Position numbers and translations under genes: made by a program
Shown here: positions 28,576-37,172 of the stretch, one piece after another
Layout: every line of letters begins with the position of its first letter
Position numbering within the stretch: the first letter of the stretch is position 1
The notes under the pieces: generated by a model
What the model was told of the DNA's origin: nothing
What the model saw: only the letters and a program-made list of their open reading frames with translations
Database searches by the model: none
Origin: Lewinellaceae bacterium
GTDB lineage: Bacteria; Bacteroidota; Bacteroidia; Chitinophagales; Saprospiraceae
Direction of reading: 5' to 3'
NCBI GenBank assembly: GCA_016712415.1
Contig: JADJRC010000012.1
Span: 154,440 to 218,439 of the forward strand
Length of the DNA: 64,000 bases

Positions 28576-28608
28576 GAGGGGTTTGGTCATCGACCAAACC
28601 CCTCTTTT
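28576..28608 (+). terminator. Terminator after gldN
   Basis: GAGGGGTTTGGTC (28576-28588) and GACCAAACCCCTC (28592-28604) form a perfect 13-bp stem with a 3-base loop, followed by TTTT. It lies between the convergent gldN and the DUF2027-Smr gene. Confidence 0.9.
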
Positions 28609-28633
28609 CTTTGGTCAACCCCACTCAATTCCA

Positions 28634-29683
28634 TCAATGGAAAATCACTTCCGTTGCACCGTATCCGTATTTGGGATGAAATTCGTTCTTGAATTTCGCC
28701 ACATCTCTGTAGTCACGCAGCCTTGAGGCAATGGTCTCGCGGAGTTTGCCTTCGCCCACGCCGTGAATGATAAAGACCCGTGGTACACCGAGGCGGATGG
28801 CCTTTTCCATAAATTTGCTAAAGTGCAGCATCTGAATGCGCAATATTTCACCCTTGTCGAGCCGTGCATTGCCATTCATCAGGTTCCCGATGTGCAAGTC
28901 AATTTCAGGTACAAACGTGGCAAACTCCTCTATATTAAATGCGCTGAAAGCTGCGGAATGCTTGCCGGGTTCAGGGTATTGTTTCCGCGCTCTTTGTTTG
29001 GTATAGTCCTTCAGGTTTTCCTTTTCCGGCACTTTTTTTTCTTCGAACGAACTGAACAACAGAAAACAATGCGCCGGCATATTGAGGATTGGAACGGACT
29101 GCAGGCTGTTGAAGAATTGCCTGGGGCGGATTTTCATAACAAGTTCAAGTGGCTTGTCTGGCCCCTCGGTGGTGATGCGCTGGACGGAAATGGAAACTTC
29201 GGGACTTTCATTCAGGTCATCGTAGAGCAGATCGCCCAATTCCAGGGCGCTTGCAGCGGTTATTTTATCGTCTAGCACAATTACATCCCTGCCTGCCGTG
29301 TATAAATCTATTTCAAACAGTAACTCCTCCAGGGTATCGTTGATGAGCCAGGCTTTATACCTGGTTACCGTCCCGTCGCGGCCAGGCATAGGCTCGAAGG
29401 CCAGTTGTAAACCCTTGGGTTTCAGGATATGGTAAGTGGCGGAAATGCTTCTTCGCGGCGGCGGGTCCGTTTTCTTTTCGATATTATTTGGCATAAATTT
29501 TGGCTTGGGAAGGGCAGCGCCAGCCTCTTCCAAGCGCATTAAATCCTCTTCAAAAGCAGGTATTTCCAGATCCGGATCGCTGTCGAGTTTTACCTGCCAT
29601 AAGCCTTCGTCAAGCAGTGCTGTGATCACTCCGCTTTCCCCCGTATAGCGAAATTGTACCCGTGTACCAATTACAAAAAGCAT
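28634..29683 (-). CDS. DUF2027 / Smr-domain protein
   Basis: The protein has 349 residues. The N-terminal part (~1-70) is a small beta domain (VIGTRVQFRYTGESGVITALL) like that at the start of DUF2027 proteins. The middle (~85-225) is an all-beta DUF2027 domain (YHILKPKGLQLAFEPM). The C-terminal ~85 residues form an Smr domain with EIDLHIGNL and the catalytic-loop HGVGEGKLR. Smr domains, shared with MutS2, bind or cut DNA or RNA; in this architecture the role is unknown. It is cytoplasmic and convergent with gldN. Confidence 0.88.
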   Translation of the reverse strand: MLFVIGTRVQFRYTGESGVITALLDEGLWQVKLDSDPDLEIPAFEEDLMRLEEAGAALPKPKFMPNNIEKKTDPPPRRSISATYHILKPKGLQLAFEPMPGRDGTVTRYKAWLINDTLEELLFEIDLYTAGRDVIVLDDKITAASALELGDLLYDDLNESPEVSISVQRITTEGPDKPLELVMKIRPRQFFNSLQSVPILNMPAHCFLLFSSFEEKKVPEKENLKDYTKQRARKQYPEPGKHSAAFSAFNIEEFATFVPEIDLHIGNLMNGNARLDKGEILRIQMLHFSKFMEKAIRLGVPRVFIIHGVGEGKLRETIASRLRDYRDVAKFKNEFHPKYGYGATEVIFH

Positions 29684-29762
29684 GGGTGAACCTGGTATTC
29701 TGCCGTTTGGGCAGAACGCTTTTAATTGATGAATTGTTAACTACAACATTTCTAAACCGGCC

Positions 29763-30975
29763 ATGCGATCCATAACGGGCGAACAGCTCAAAAGTTTTGC
29801 TACACAAAACCCAGGTTCTTCATCCACACGATATTTATCCGTAGATTTTTTTCGCGGACTGACCGTAGCGTTCATGATCATTGTGAACACCCCCGGCACC
29901 TGGGAATATGTATATATGCCACTTCGCCACGCGGACTGGCACGGATGTACCATTACCGATCTTGTTTTTCCGTCCTTCCTCTTTATCATCGGCATCGCCA
30001 TGTGGTTCTCCTTTGGCAAATATAATCGAAAACTGACGCCCGAGGCCGCTAAAAAGATATTGAAGCGGACTGTGCTGATGTTCATCATCGGAATGCTGTT
30101 GAATAAATTTCCGGTATTTTGGAAGAATCTGGACCATTGGCATGTCATGGGGGTTCTACAGCGTATTGCACTGGCCTATTGCCTGGCCTCGTTTTTAGTG
30201 CTTTCCCTTCGCTGGCGTGCCCTGATTGCCGTATCAGTAGGTATCCTGCTGTTGTACTGGGGATTAATGGTTGGGTTTGCAACACCGGGCGGCGATCCAT
30301 TTGGCGTCGATACCAATTTGCTGTTGCGCTTCGATGCGTGGCTGTACGGCGTGGAAGCCGATGCTATGAACGGCATCGAGCATTTGTTTTACGGCAGCAA
30401 ACACATTTTTCTGCGCAAGGGATACCATTTTGATTCTATGGGGTTGTTGAGTACCGTGCCCTCGATTGTTACGGTGGTTTTTGGTTGGCTCTGCGGCAAG
30501 CTGCTGCAAGCGCGGTCTGCACAAAAGGAGCGGCTCATTCGCGATCTGCTGCTGTTCGGCGTAATATGCGGCACGGCCGGCCTGATCTGGGATGTTGTCT
30601 ATCCCATCAATAAAAAACTCTGGACCAGTTCGTACGTACTTCTATTCCGGCGGCGTATCCATGATCCTGATGGCTTTTATTGTCTGGATAATCGATGTGC
30701 GCGGCTGGCGTTTCGGAACCGGCTTTTTCAAAGTGTTTGGCGCCAATCCCTTATTTGCCTTCGTTTTTTCAGAAGCCCTTGCACAGGTGCTGTGTACCAT
30801 CGAATGGATGGAGGGCGATGTGCACCGCGATGCCAACTGGTGGTTGTATAAAACCTTTTTCAAACCGATTGAGGGCGCCGAGTTCGGGTCATTTCTGTTT
30901 GCCCTGGTTTTCATGCTTTTATGCTGGCTGGTATGCCGTTGGCTATATGTCAGGAAAATATTTATCAGGATTTAG
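29763..30975 (+). CDS. HGSNAT/DUF5009-like membrane acetyltransferase, copy 1 (frameshifted)
   Basis: A multi-pass membrane protein starting MRSITGEQLK, with the family opener RYLSVDFFRGLTVAFMIIVN and the conserved H-rich loop RHADWHGCTITDLVFPS. At about 30640 the reading leaves frame. The alternative frame (YSGGVSMILMAFIVW ... WLYVRKIFIRI) matches the C-terminus of the adjacent copy closely, so one extra base near the CTTCTATT stretch explains the break. Relatives include human heparan-alpha-glucosaminide acetyltransferase and NagX; they move acetyl groups across a membrane or serve amino-sugar use. It is a tandem duplicate of the gene at 31086. Confidence 0.82.
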
Positions 30976-31057
30976 GGGTATTTATCCGGCCTGTTACGGG
31001 GGACTGATGAAAAGTTGACGGTCATGAAAACAGCGATACATCAAAACCATTACTTTT

Positions 31058-31079
31058 AGCGGTTCGCAATTTAACCGCT
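31058..31079 (+). promoter_or_regulatory. Leader hairpin before acetyltransferase copy 2
   Basis: AGCGGTT (31058-31064) pairs with AACCGCT (31073-31079), seven bases before the ATG at 31086. It could mask the start or be a weak stop of upstream transcription. Confidence 0.35.
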
Positions 31080-31085
31080 TTGATT

Positions 31086-32225
31086 ATGGCTGAATCAGTC
31101 ACTTCTCCCCGTTATCTTTCTGTAGATTTTTATCGCGGCCTGACTATCGCATTTATGATTATCGTGAATACGCCCGGCACAGGCGATCACGTGTATGCGC
31201 CGTTACGACACGCCATCTGGCATGGATGCACCCCTACTGACCTGGTGTTTCCTTCTTTTATGTTCATTATCGGCGTTTCCATGTGGTTCTCATTTGGAAA
31301 ATACGACCGCAAATGGTCGCCGGCGATAGGATCAAAAATTTTGAGAAGAACGGCCTTGATTTTCCTGATCGGCCTGCTGATGAACAAGTTTCCGTTTTTC
31401 TGGAAAGACCTCGACTCCTGGCGGATCATGGGCGTATTGCAACGCCTTGCCCTGGGCTACGGTATAGCAGCCGCTTTGGCCCTGACCCTGAGCAGAAGAT
31501 GGCTGGTGGCGGTATCTGTGGGTATCCTGCTGCTTTACTGGTTCCTGCTGTACTTCTTCGGTGTGTCGGGCAGTGATCCGTATAGCGCGGAAGGGAGTGC
31601 CGTACTCCGGCTCGATCTTTGGCTTTTCGGAGAGGGGCATTTGTACCGGGAGACTGTGGCGCCCGGGGTGCGTATTCCATTCGATCCCGAAGGTGTGCTG
31701 AGTACGCTTCCTGCCATCGTTACCGTCATTATGGGGTGGCTGAGTGGCGAGTTAATGGCATTCCATTCCAAACAAAAAGACATACTGGTGCGCGACCTGC
31801 TGGTTTTCGGTCTGATTTGCGGTTTTGTCGGGCTGGCCTGGGATCTGTTTTTCCCGATTAACAAAAAACTCTGGACCAGTTCCTATGTATTGTATGCCGG
31901 CGGCATATCCATGGTATTGCTGGCGGTGAGTGTGTGGTTTATCGATATCCGAAACTGGCGCAATGGTCCGGGATTATTTCTGGCCTTTGGGTCGAACCCT
32001 CTGTTTGCCTATGTGCTTTCCGAGCTGCTCGTCATTAGCCTCTATGCCATATCATGGGGGGAGGCAGGCCATGAAATGAATGCTCAACAGTGGATTTACC
32101 AAAACATTTTCGCGCCTGTTGAAGGCGCCGCATTCAGTTCCCTGCTTTTTGCCCTTTGCTATATGCTTTTGTGCTGGCTGATTTGCCGATGGCTGTATGT
32201 TCGGCATATCTTCATCAAAATTTAA
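31086..32225 (+). CDS. HGSNAT/DUF5009-like membrane acetyltransferase, copy 2
   Basis: The protein has 379 residues from the ATG at 31086 (a TTG two codons before is unlikely). The same architecture as copy 1: RYLSVDFYRGLTIAFMIIVN, RHAIWHGCTPTDLVFPSFMF, about ten transmembrane helices, NKKLWTSSYVLYAGGISM and a basic C-terminus. This copy is intact. Its stop overlaps the start of the LD-carboxypeptidase gene (TAATG), which points to translational coupling and a joint role in turnover of peptidoglycan amino sugars and peptides. Confidence 0.87.
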   Translation: MAESVTSPRYLSVDFYRGLTIAFMIIVNTPGTGDHVYAPLRHAIWHGCTPTDLVFPSFMFIIGVSMWFSFGKYDRKWSPAIGSKILRRTALIFLIGLLMNKFPFFWKDLDSWRIMGVLQRLALGYGIAAALALTLSRRWLVAVSVGILLLYWFLLYFFGVSGSDPYSAEGSAVLRLDLWLFGEGHLYRETVAPGVRIPFDPEGVLSTLPAIVTVIMGWLSGELMAFHSKQKDILVRDLLVFGLICGFVGLAWDLFFPINKKLWTSSYVLYAGGISMVLLAVSVWFIDIRNWRNGPGLFLAFGSNPLFAYVLSELLVISLYAISWGEAGHEMNAQQWIYQNIFAPVEGAAFSSLLFALCYMLLCWLICRWLYVRHIFIKI

Positions 32226-33283
32226 TGGGACACGTGCGACGACGTACCTTCTTTCAACAGGTGGGCCTGGCTGCAGTGGCTTCAGGCCTGTCTCCGAACT
32301 TCAATATGGCGGAAAAGATACTTGATGACCGATCCCGTGTGATAAAACCGGCCCGATTGCGGGAAGGTGCGCGCGTGGCGCTGATCGCTCCCGCCAGTTC
32401 CTTTTCGGAAGAAAAACTGGCCAACGCCCGGACCAATTTCACCAACTTGGGTTTTACCCTGGTGGAGGGCAAAAACCTGTATGCACAAAACGGCTACCTC
32501 GCCGGCACCGACACACAGCGGCTTGCCGACGTGCACGAGGCTTTTGCAAATCCCGAAATTGATGCCATCTGGTGTATCCGTGGCGGATATGGTTGCACGC
32601 GCCTGCTACCGCATATTGATTTTGACCTGATCAGGCGCAACCCGAAGCCTTTTATCGGGTACAGCGATATTACGGCATTGCACCTGGCCATCCACAGTAA
32701 AACTGGTCTGGTTACTTTTCACGGACCCGTGGCAGCAGCCAGCTTCCCTGATGCCACACTCCGGCATTTCAGGGCGGCCCTCATGGAGCCCCTTGCGGAG
32801 TACGCCATCACGACGCCGGAACAGGCGGCTGAATTGCCCGGAGATGAATTTGTACCATTCCTTATTGCGCCAGGCGCAGCAGACGGCGTACTCACCGGCG
32901 GCAATCTTTCGCTGCTGGCGGCACTGGCAGGAACGCCCTGGATGCCTGCATTCCGGGACCGTATCGTTTGTATCGAGGATGTGGGAGAACAGCCCTATCG
33001 CATCGACCGCATGCTCACCCAGTTGCTCCAGGCAACCGACCTTTCACGCGCAGCGGGTATAGCCCTCGGGGTTTTTTCAGGATGTAAACCCAAAGGAGAA
33101 GGACCCTCCCAGTCGCTCGCCGAAACGCTCAAAGACAAACTTGGCGGGCTGGGTATGCCGATCATTTACGGTATCCCGTTCGGGCATGTTGATATTCAGG
33201 CCACTTTGCCCTTTGGCATACACGCCGCCCTGGACACCGCAAAAGGAAGCCTGACCTTACTTGAAAAGGCAGTAAAAGAATAG
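32225..33283 (+). CDS. S66 family LD-carboxypeptidase with Tat-like signal
   Basis: The protein has 352 residues from the ATG at 32225, which overlaps the preceding stop by one base. The N-terminus HVRRRTFFQQVGLAAVASG resembles a twin-arginine signal. S66 motifs: CIRGGYGCTRLLPH, then GYSDITALHLAI with the nucleophile Ser; ICIEDVGEQPYRIDRML would supply the Glu and IPFGHVDIQATLPFG the His. These enzymes cut L,D-tetrapeptides in peptidoglycan recycling, or related peptides as in MccF. Many homologues are cytoplasmic, so the Tat-like start is notable. It is convergent with paaC. Confidence 0.9.
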   Translation: MGHVRRRTFFQQVGLAAVASGLSPNFNMAEKILDDRSRVIKPARLREGARVALIAPASSFSEEKLANARTNFTNLGFTLVEGKNLYAQNGYLAGTDTQRLADVHEAFANPEIDAIWCIRGGYGCTRLLPHIDFDLIRRNPKPFIGYSDITALHLAIHSKTGLVTFHGPVAAASFPDATLRHFRAALMEPLAEYAITTPEQAAELPGDEFVPFLIAPGAADGVLTGGNLSLLAALAGTPWMPAFRDRIVCIEDVGEQPYRIDRMLTQLLQATDLSRAAGIALGVFSGCKPKGEGPSQSLAETLKDKLGGLGMPIIYGIPFGHVDIQATLPFGIHAALDTAKGSLTLLEKAVKE

Positions 33284-33285
33284 AG

Positions 33286-34035
33286 TTACCACTCCAGACC
33301 CGGATAAGTGCGCTGAATATGTTGCATCTCTGCCAGCACAAAGCCGAGGTGCTCGCTGTGTCGCCCTTCTTTCCCGCCGCTTTGCATCCAGTCGTTATCG
33401 GGTTGCGAAAGTGTTGCCTCTTCCAGCGTAGCGGCAACCCTGGCCCGCCAAAGCGGGGCGATAGCAGACAGGTCGGCTGCAATACCTGCTTCAGCCATAC
33501 GGAGCTCCGTATCATTGGGCCTGATCAGTTCTCCGGAAAACATCCAGAGGTCATCCAGCGCCGTTTGCATCTTTTTGTGGCTGACTTCGGTTCCGTCGCC
33601 GAGCCTTACCATCCATTCGGAGGAGAACCGGAGGTGGTAGGTGACCTCCTTGAGCGCTTTTTCTGCAATGGCAGACAAGCGTTCATCGCGGCTCTTCAAC
33701 AATGCCTGGTAGTTGAAATACTGAAAGGTGTCAAAGAAAAACTGGCGGACAATGGTGTAAGCCCAGTCGGTATTGGGCTGTTCGACGAGCAATACATTGC
33801 GGAACTGGTGCGCATCGCGGAAATACGCGAGGTCGTCTTCCGAATGTCCGGCTCCTTCGAGTTCGCCTGCATAGCTGAGCAGCATACGCGCCTGACCGAG
33901 CAGGTCCAGCGCAATATTGGTCATGGCAATATCCTGTTCCAGAACGGGGCCGTGGCCGCACCACTCGCCCAGCCTTTGGGAGAGGATAAGTGCATTGTCG
34001 CCGAGTTGCAGCAGGTAATGAAAATGGTCGTTCAT
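33286..34035 (-). CDS. paaC: Phenylacetyl-CoA epoxidase subunit PaaC
   Basis: The protein has 249 residues of an all-helical ferritin-like fold. Diagnostic stretches are LGDNALILSQRLGEWCGHGP, DIALDLLGQA-like (NIALDLLGQARMLL), and REVTYH-like (LKEVTYHLRFSSEWMVRLGDGTE). PaaC is the structural partner of catalytic PaaA in the phenylacetyl-CoA ring-1,2-epoxidase. It is preceded, 8 bases upstream, by paaB. No paaA, paaD or paaE lies in the adjoining sequence. Confidence 0.94.
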   Translation of the reverse strand: MNDHFHYLLQLGDNALILSQRLGEWCGHGPVLEQDIAMTNIALDLLGQARMLLSYAGELEGAGHSEDDLAYFRDAHQFRNVLLVEQPNTDWAYTIVRQFFFDTFQYFNYQALLKSRDERLSAIAEKALKEVTYHLRFSSEWMVRLGDGTEVSHKKMQTALDDLWMFSGELIRPNDTELRMAEAGIAADLSAIAPLWRARVAATLEEATLSQPDNDWMQSGGKEGRHSEHLGFVLAEMQHIQRTYPGLEW

Positions 34036-34043
34036 GCGCAGGA

Positions 34044-34322
34044 TTACATGTGTTTTACTTCGTCGGGGAGGTCGTAGAATGTGGGATGCCGGTACACCTT
34101 ATCGTTGGAAGGATCAAAAAATGCTTCGGGATCTTCCGTGGAAGCGTGAATATGGGCGGATTCCACCACCCAGATGCTAACACCTTCGTTGCGGCGGCAA
34201 TAAACATCCCGGGCATTTTCAATGGCCATCTGCGCATCGGAAGCGTGGAGGCTGCCAACGTGCTTGTGGCTGAGTCCTTGTTTGGACCGGATAAAGATTT
34301 CCCAAAGCGGCCAGTCTTTCAT
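34044..34322 (-). CDS. paaB: Phenylacetyl-CoA epoxidase subunit PaaB
   Basis: The protein has 92 residues with the PaaB signature: WPLWEIFIRSKQGLSHKHVG, ASDAQMAIENARDVYCRR, EGVSIWVV and the C-terminal SNDKVYRHPTFYDLPDEV. PaaB bridges PaaAC dimers in the multicomponent monooxygenase. It is the first gene of a two-gene unit with paaC. The 173 bases upstream to the divergent barrel gene contain no paaA remnant that I can see. Confidence 0.95.
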   Translation of the reverse strand: MKDWPLWEIFIRSKQGLSHKHVGSLHASDAQMAIENARDVYCRRNEGVSIWVVESAHIHASTEDPEAFFDPSNDKVYRHPTFYDLPDEVKHM

Positions 34323-34495
34323 AGATAAGTGCTCGATAAGTAAGGTACAGGGCAGCAGATCGGCGTTGATGCGCGTTATGCAGCCAATTCGGAGGCAAAG
34401 GTATAAAAGTCCCGTCTTTCAGTAACAGTGATTCAAACACCTGAGGAATCCTGTATTTTGCCGCACAATTTTTACTACTTGAACACAAAATACTG

Positions 34496-35395
34496 ATGAT
34501 GAAGTTACAATACGCTTTAGTGCTCCTGTTTGTTACAATGTTTTTTGCTGCAAACGCCCAACTCCGCTATGGTTTTAAAACCGGGTTGAGTATCGCCCAC
34601 TTTACCGGCCCCTCTGAGGTCGACGATGCGGGTACTGACCTTGAAACCTGGAAGAATGTGACTGGTTTTCATATTGGCGCAACATTTACCTACAAGTTTA
34701 CGGACAACTTCGGCCTGCGCGGAGAATTGTTGTACTCCAAAAAAGGGGCGAAATACACTTTCGACGGTCAGTCGTACCGTGTTTTTCGGTACGACGGAGG
34801 CTCCACCCTCAGTTACGGGAGTTCGCGTTATCTGGTCAATATCAACAATTCATACCTGGATATTCCTGTACTTGGGGTCGCGCGCTGGGGCGATTTTGAG
34901 TTTTCAGCGGGCGGCTATGTCGGCTTCCTGATCGGCTCGGTCGGCGACGGCTCGCTCCGGTATTCGGGCAAAACGGCGCCGCCGCAGCAGTTCCAAATCA
35001 AAGACAAGGAAACGAATAACGAGGAGCTCGTGTTCAACCTCAACTACAATTACCGCAAGGATGATCCGGGGGCGGGTGAAGGCGCGGCAAAGGTGATCGC
35101 CGAACTGGGTACACGCGACGTTGAATTGCCCAAAACGCTGGGCGCTTATTTCGACTATACGGAGGACCGGGGAAAAGTCTTTAACGGACTTGATTATGGC
35201 CTGATCGGCGGTTTTTCCTACTACCTGAGCAGTACTTTGTACGCCGGCATTCGCCTGCAATACGGCCTGGCGGATGTCACCAACAACACAGCCGACCTTT
35301 CAAAAGCCCGGATCAATGCGGACGGGACGTCGATTTACCGGGACGATAAAGACAAAAACTTTGCGGTACAGGTGTCGGTTGGCTTTAGTTTCTGA
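34496..35395 (+). CDS. Outer-membrane beta-barrel protein (PorT/OMP_b-brl family)
   Basis: The protein has 299 residues. A signal peptide ends FFAANAQ, and the mature protein begins LRYGFKTGLSIAHFTG, the common opening of Bacteroidota porin-family barrels. Alternating strands (GFHIGATFTYKFTDNFGLRGEL, YLDIPVLGVARWGDFEFSAGGYVG) end in the aromatic strand FAVQVSVGFSF. There is an extended loop at ~165-225. It is probably an outer-membrane barrel of unknown cargo. ATG codons at 34496 and 34499 are both possible starts. Confidence 0.85.
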   Translation: MMKLQYALVLLFVTMFFAANAQLRYGFKTGLSIAHFTGPSEVDDAGTDLETWKNVTGFHIGATFTYKFTDNFGLRGELLYSKKGAKYTFDGQSYRVFRYDGGSTLSYGSSRYLVNINNSYLDIPVLGVARWGDFEFSAGGYVGFLIGSVGDGSLRYSGKTAPPQQFQIKDKETNNEELVFNLNYNYRKDDPGAGEGAAKVIAELGTRDVELPKTLGAYFDYTEDRGKVFNGLDYGLIGGFSYYLSSTLYAGIRLQYGLADVTNNTADLSKARINADGTSIYRDDKDKNFAVQVSVGFSF

Positions 35396-35558
35396 CAAAT
35401 ACAGGATCACCACAGCGATTCAGATACGGGTTTGCGCCAATTCAGGCCAAACCCGTACTTTCGTCCGTCCGGCAGGAGAAGCGTTCTGCCGGGTTTCACA
35501 CCTTTACACTGCCTGCCTGCGTTAGTATTCTGCTGTTCACCTAACAACTATTCCTCTG

Positions 35559-37133
35559 ATGCAATACCAAAAGCTGATGCGTTTTTTCATGCCGGCAATT
35601 ATCCTTGCCGGCGTTTGTTATTCTGCCTGCAACAAAACCGATTTTGAAGATACCGGATTGGGCGACCATACGGCGGAGTTTGCCTTCCCGCTCTTTTCCA
35701 CCACCCTGGAGCTAAAGGACCTGATGTATAAAGTCCTCAACGACACCCTTTCGGGCGACACCCTGTTGATCAATCCCGACAATACCATGACCCTCTACTA
35801 CACCGGCGATGTAGTAGAAAAACCGGCAACCGATATTTTTGAGGACTTTGCCGGAGGTTTGTTTCCGCTGCTGGATACCGTGTCCAGTTCACCCATCGAC
35901 ACCATCGAAGGCGTGACTATCTTTAGGGCCGATCTAACACAGGGCAACATCGGGATAACAATCATCAACGGTTCTGCGGATACCCTGACCGGGAAGCTGC
36001 GGATTCCACAGATGACCAAAGACGGGCAGGTTTTTATGTTCCCGTTTGTGGCCTATCCGAATATCCCGCTGACCTCCCCGCCCATCAACGTAAGCGGATA
36101 CGTACTGCAATCGGATGACAACACCCTCGAATTTATTTACGAAGCGTACAAACCCAACGGCGAACGTGTAAAAGTCGAGTCGATCCCCGGTTTTCCGGGC
36201 ATCTTTGTTTCTTTTGAGAACCTCCAGTTCAGTTACCTGGAAGGCTTTTGGGGCTTTCAGGAATATGATCTCATAAAAGATACCATCGAGATCAATATCA
36301 ACCAGACAAACCTTGTCGGCGATGTGCAGATCAGGAACCCGAAGGTCACGATGCGGATAGCCAACTCATGGGGATTCCCGACACGGGGAAAAATCAAATA
36401 CCTGAGTTTTATCGGGAAAGACAATAATGAAATCCCGCTCATCAGTTCTGTTTTCCCCGACAGTGTGATTGATTTCAACTATCCCTCGTTTGCTGCAGGC
36501 GAAATTGGACAGACCAAGTACACGGATGTCTATCTGGATGAAACCAATTCCAATATTGCCACTATTTTTAACAGCCAGCCCAAACGGCTTATCTATGAAG
36601 TAGGGGGCATTTCCAATGCTTTGAATGATCCTACCATTACCGGGTTTCTGACCGACAGCAGTGTTATCAGCCTGGCCATGCGGGTGGAACTGTTGCTCGA
36701 AGGCGCTGCCCGCAACTTCGGTGCAGACCAGACGCTCGACCTCAGTTTTGGGGAGTTTGACAATCTCGATACGACGAAAATTGAAGAAGTGGAGTTCAAA
36801 CTGGTCACTGAAAACGCCACACCCGTTTCGACAACCCTGCAGATGTATTTCCTGGATGATGCGGGCGTCGCCATCGACTCCCTCTTTTCGGGCGGCGAAC
36901 AACTCGTCATCCGGTCGGCTCCCATCAATAGCGAGGGTGTTGCTACCGGTATAACCCGCACAGAACACTTCATTCCCATGACTGCCGCGCGTTTTGAACG
37001 GGTTCGGACGGCGACAAAAGCCTTCCTGAAAACGGCCTTTACCACGGCACAGGACGGCAATATTCCGGTGAAACTGCTGGCTACCGACAAGACGACGGTA
37101 AAAATGGGGCTAAAAGTGAAAACCCGGCTATAG
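35559..37133 (+). CDS. Predicted surface or periplasmic lipoprotein
   Basis: The protein has 524 residues. A lipoprotein-type signal ends at CYSAC (Cys 24; Cys 20 is an alternative), followed by acidic NKTDFEDTG. The remainder is beta-rich with repeated VxL/IxI strands and no cysteine or catalytic motif. I do not recognise a named family. It is 39 bases from the next gene, a DUF5723-like barrel; lipoprotein plus barrel pairs of this kind suggest one outer-membrane assembly. An inner ATG at 35577 could also be the start. Confidence 0.7.
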   Translation: MQYQKLMRFFMPAIILAGVCYSACNKTDFEDTGLGDHTAEFAFPLFSTTLELKDLMYKVLNDTLSGDTLLINPDNTMTLYYTGDVVEKPATDIFEDFAGGLFPLLDTVSSSPIDTIEGVTIFRADLTQGNIGITIINGSADTLTGKLRIPQMTKDGQVFMFPFVAYPNIPLTSPPINVSGYVLQSDDNTLEFIYEAYKPNGERVKVESIPGFPGIFVSFENLQFSYLEGFWGFQEYDLIKDTIEININQTNLVGDVQIRNPKVTMRIANSWGFPTRGKIKYLSFIGKDNNEIPLISSVFPDSVIDFNYPSFAAGEIGQTKYTDVYLDETNSNIATIFNSQPKRLIYEVGGISNALNDPTITGFLTDSSVISLAMRVELLLEGAARNFGADQTLDLSFGEFDNLDTTKIEEVEFKLVTENATPVSTTLQMYFLDDAGVAIDSLFSGGEQLVIRSAPINSEGVATGITRTEHFIPMTAARFERVRTATKAFLKTAFTTAQDGNIPVKLLATDKTTVKMGLKVKTRL

Positions 37134-37172
37134 TGGATCGATTTCATTTCATCAAATTCTTCTTCGCAACCA

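Noticed and set aside
34219..34488. Minus-strand frame upstream of paaB as a paaA remnant
   Set aside because: Its residues show no ferritin-like iron-binding motif of PaaA and it overlaps paaB in another frame.
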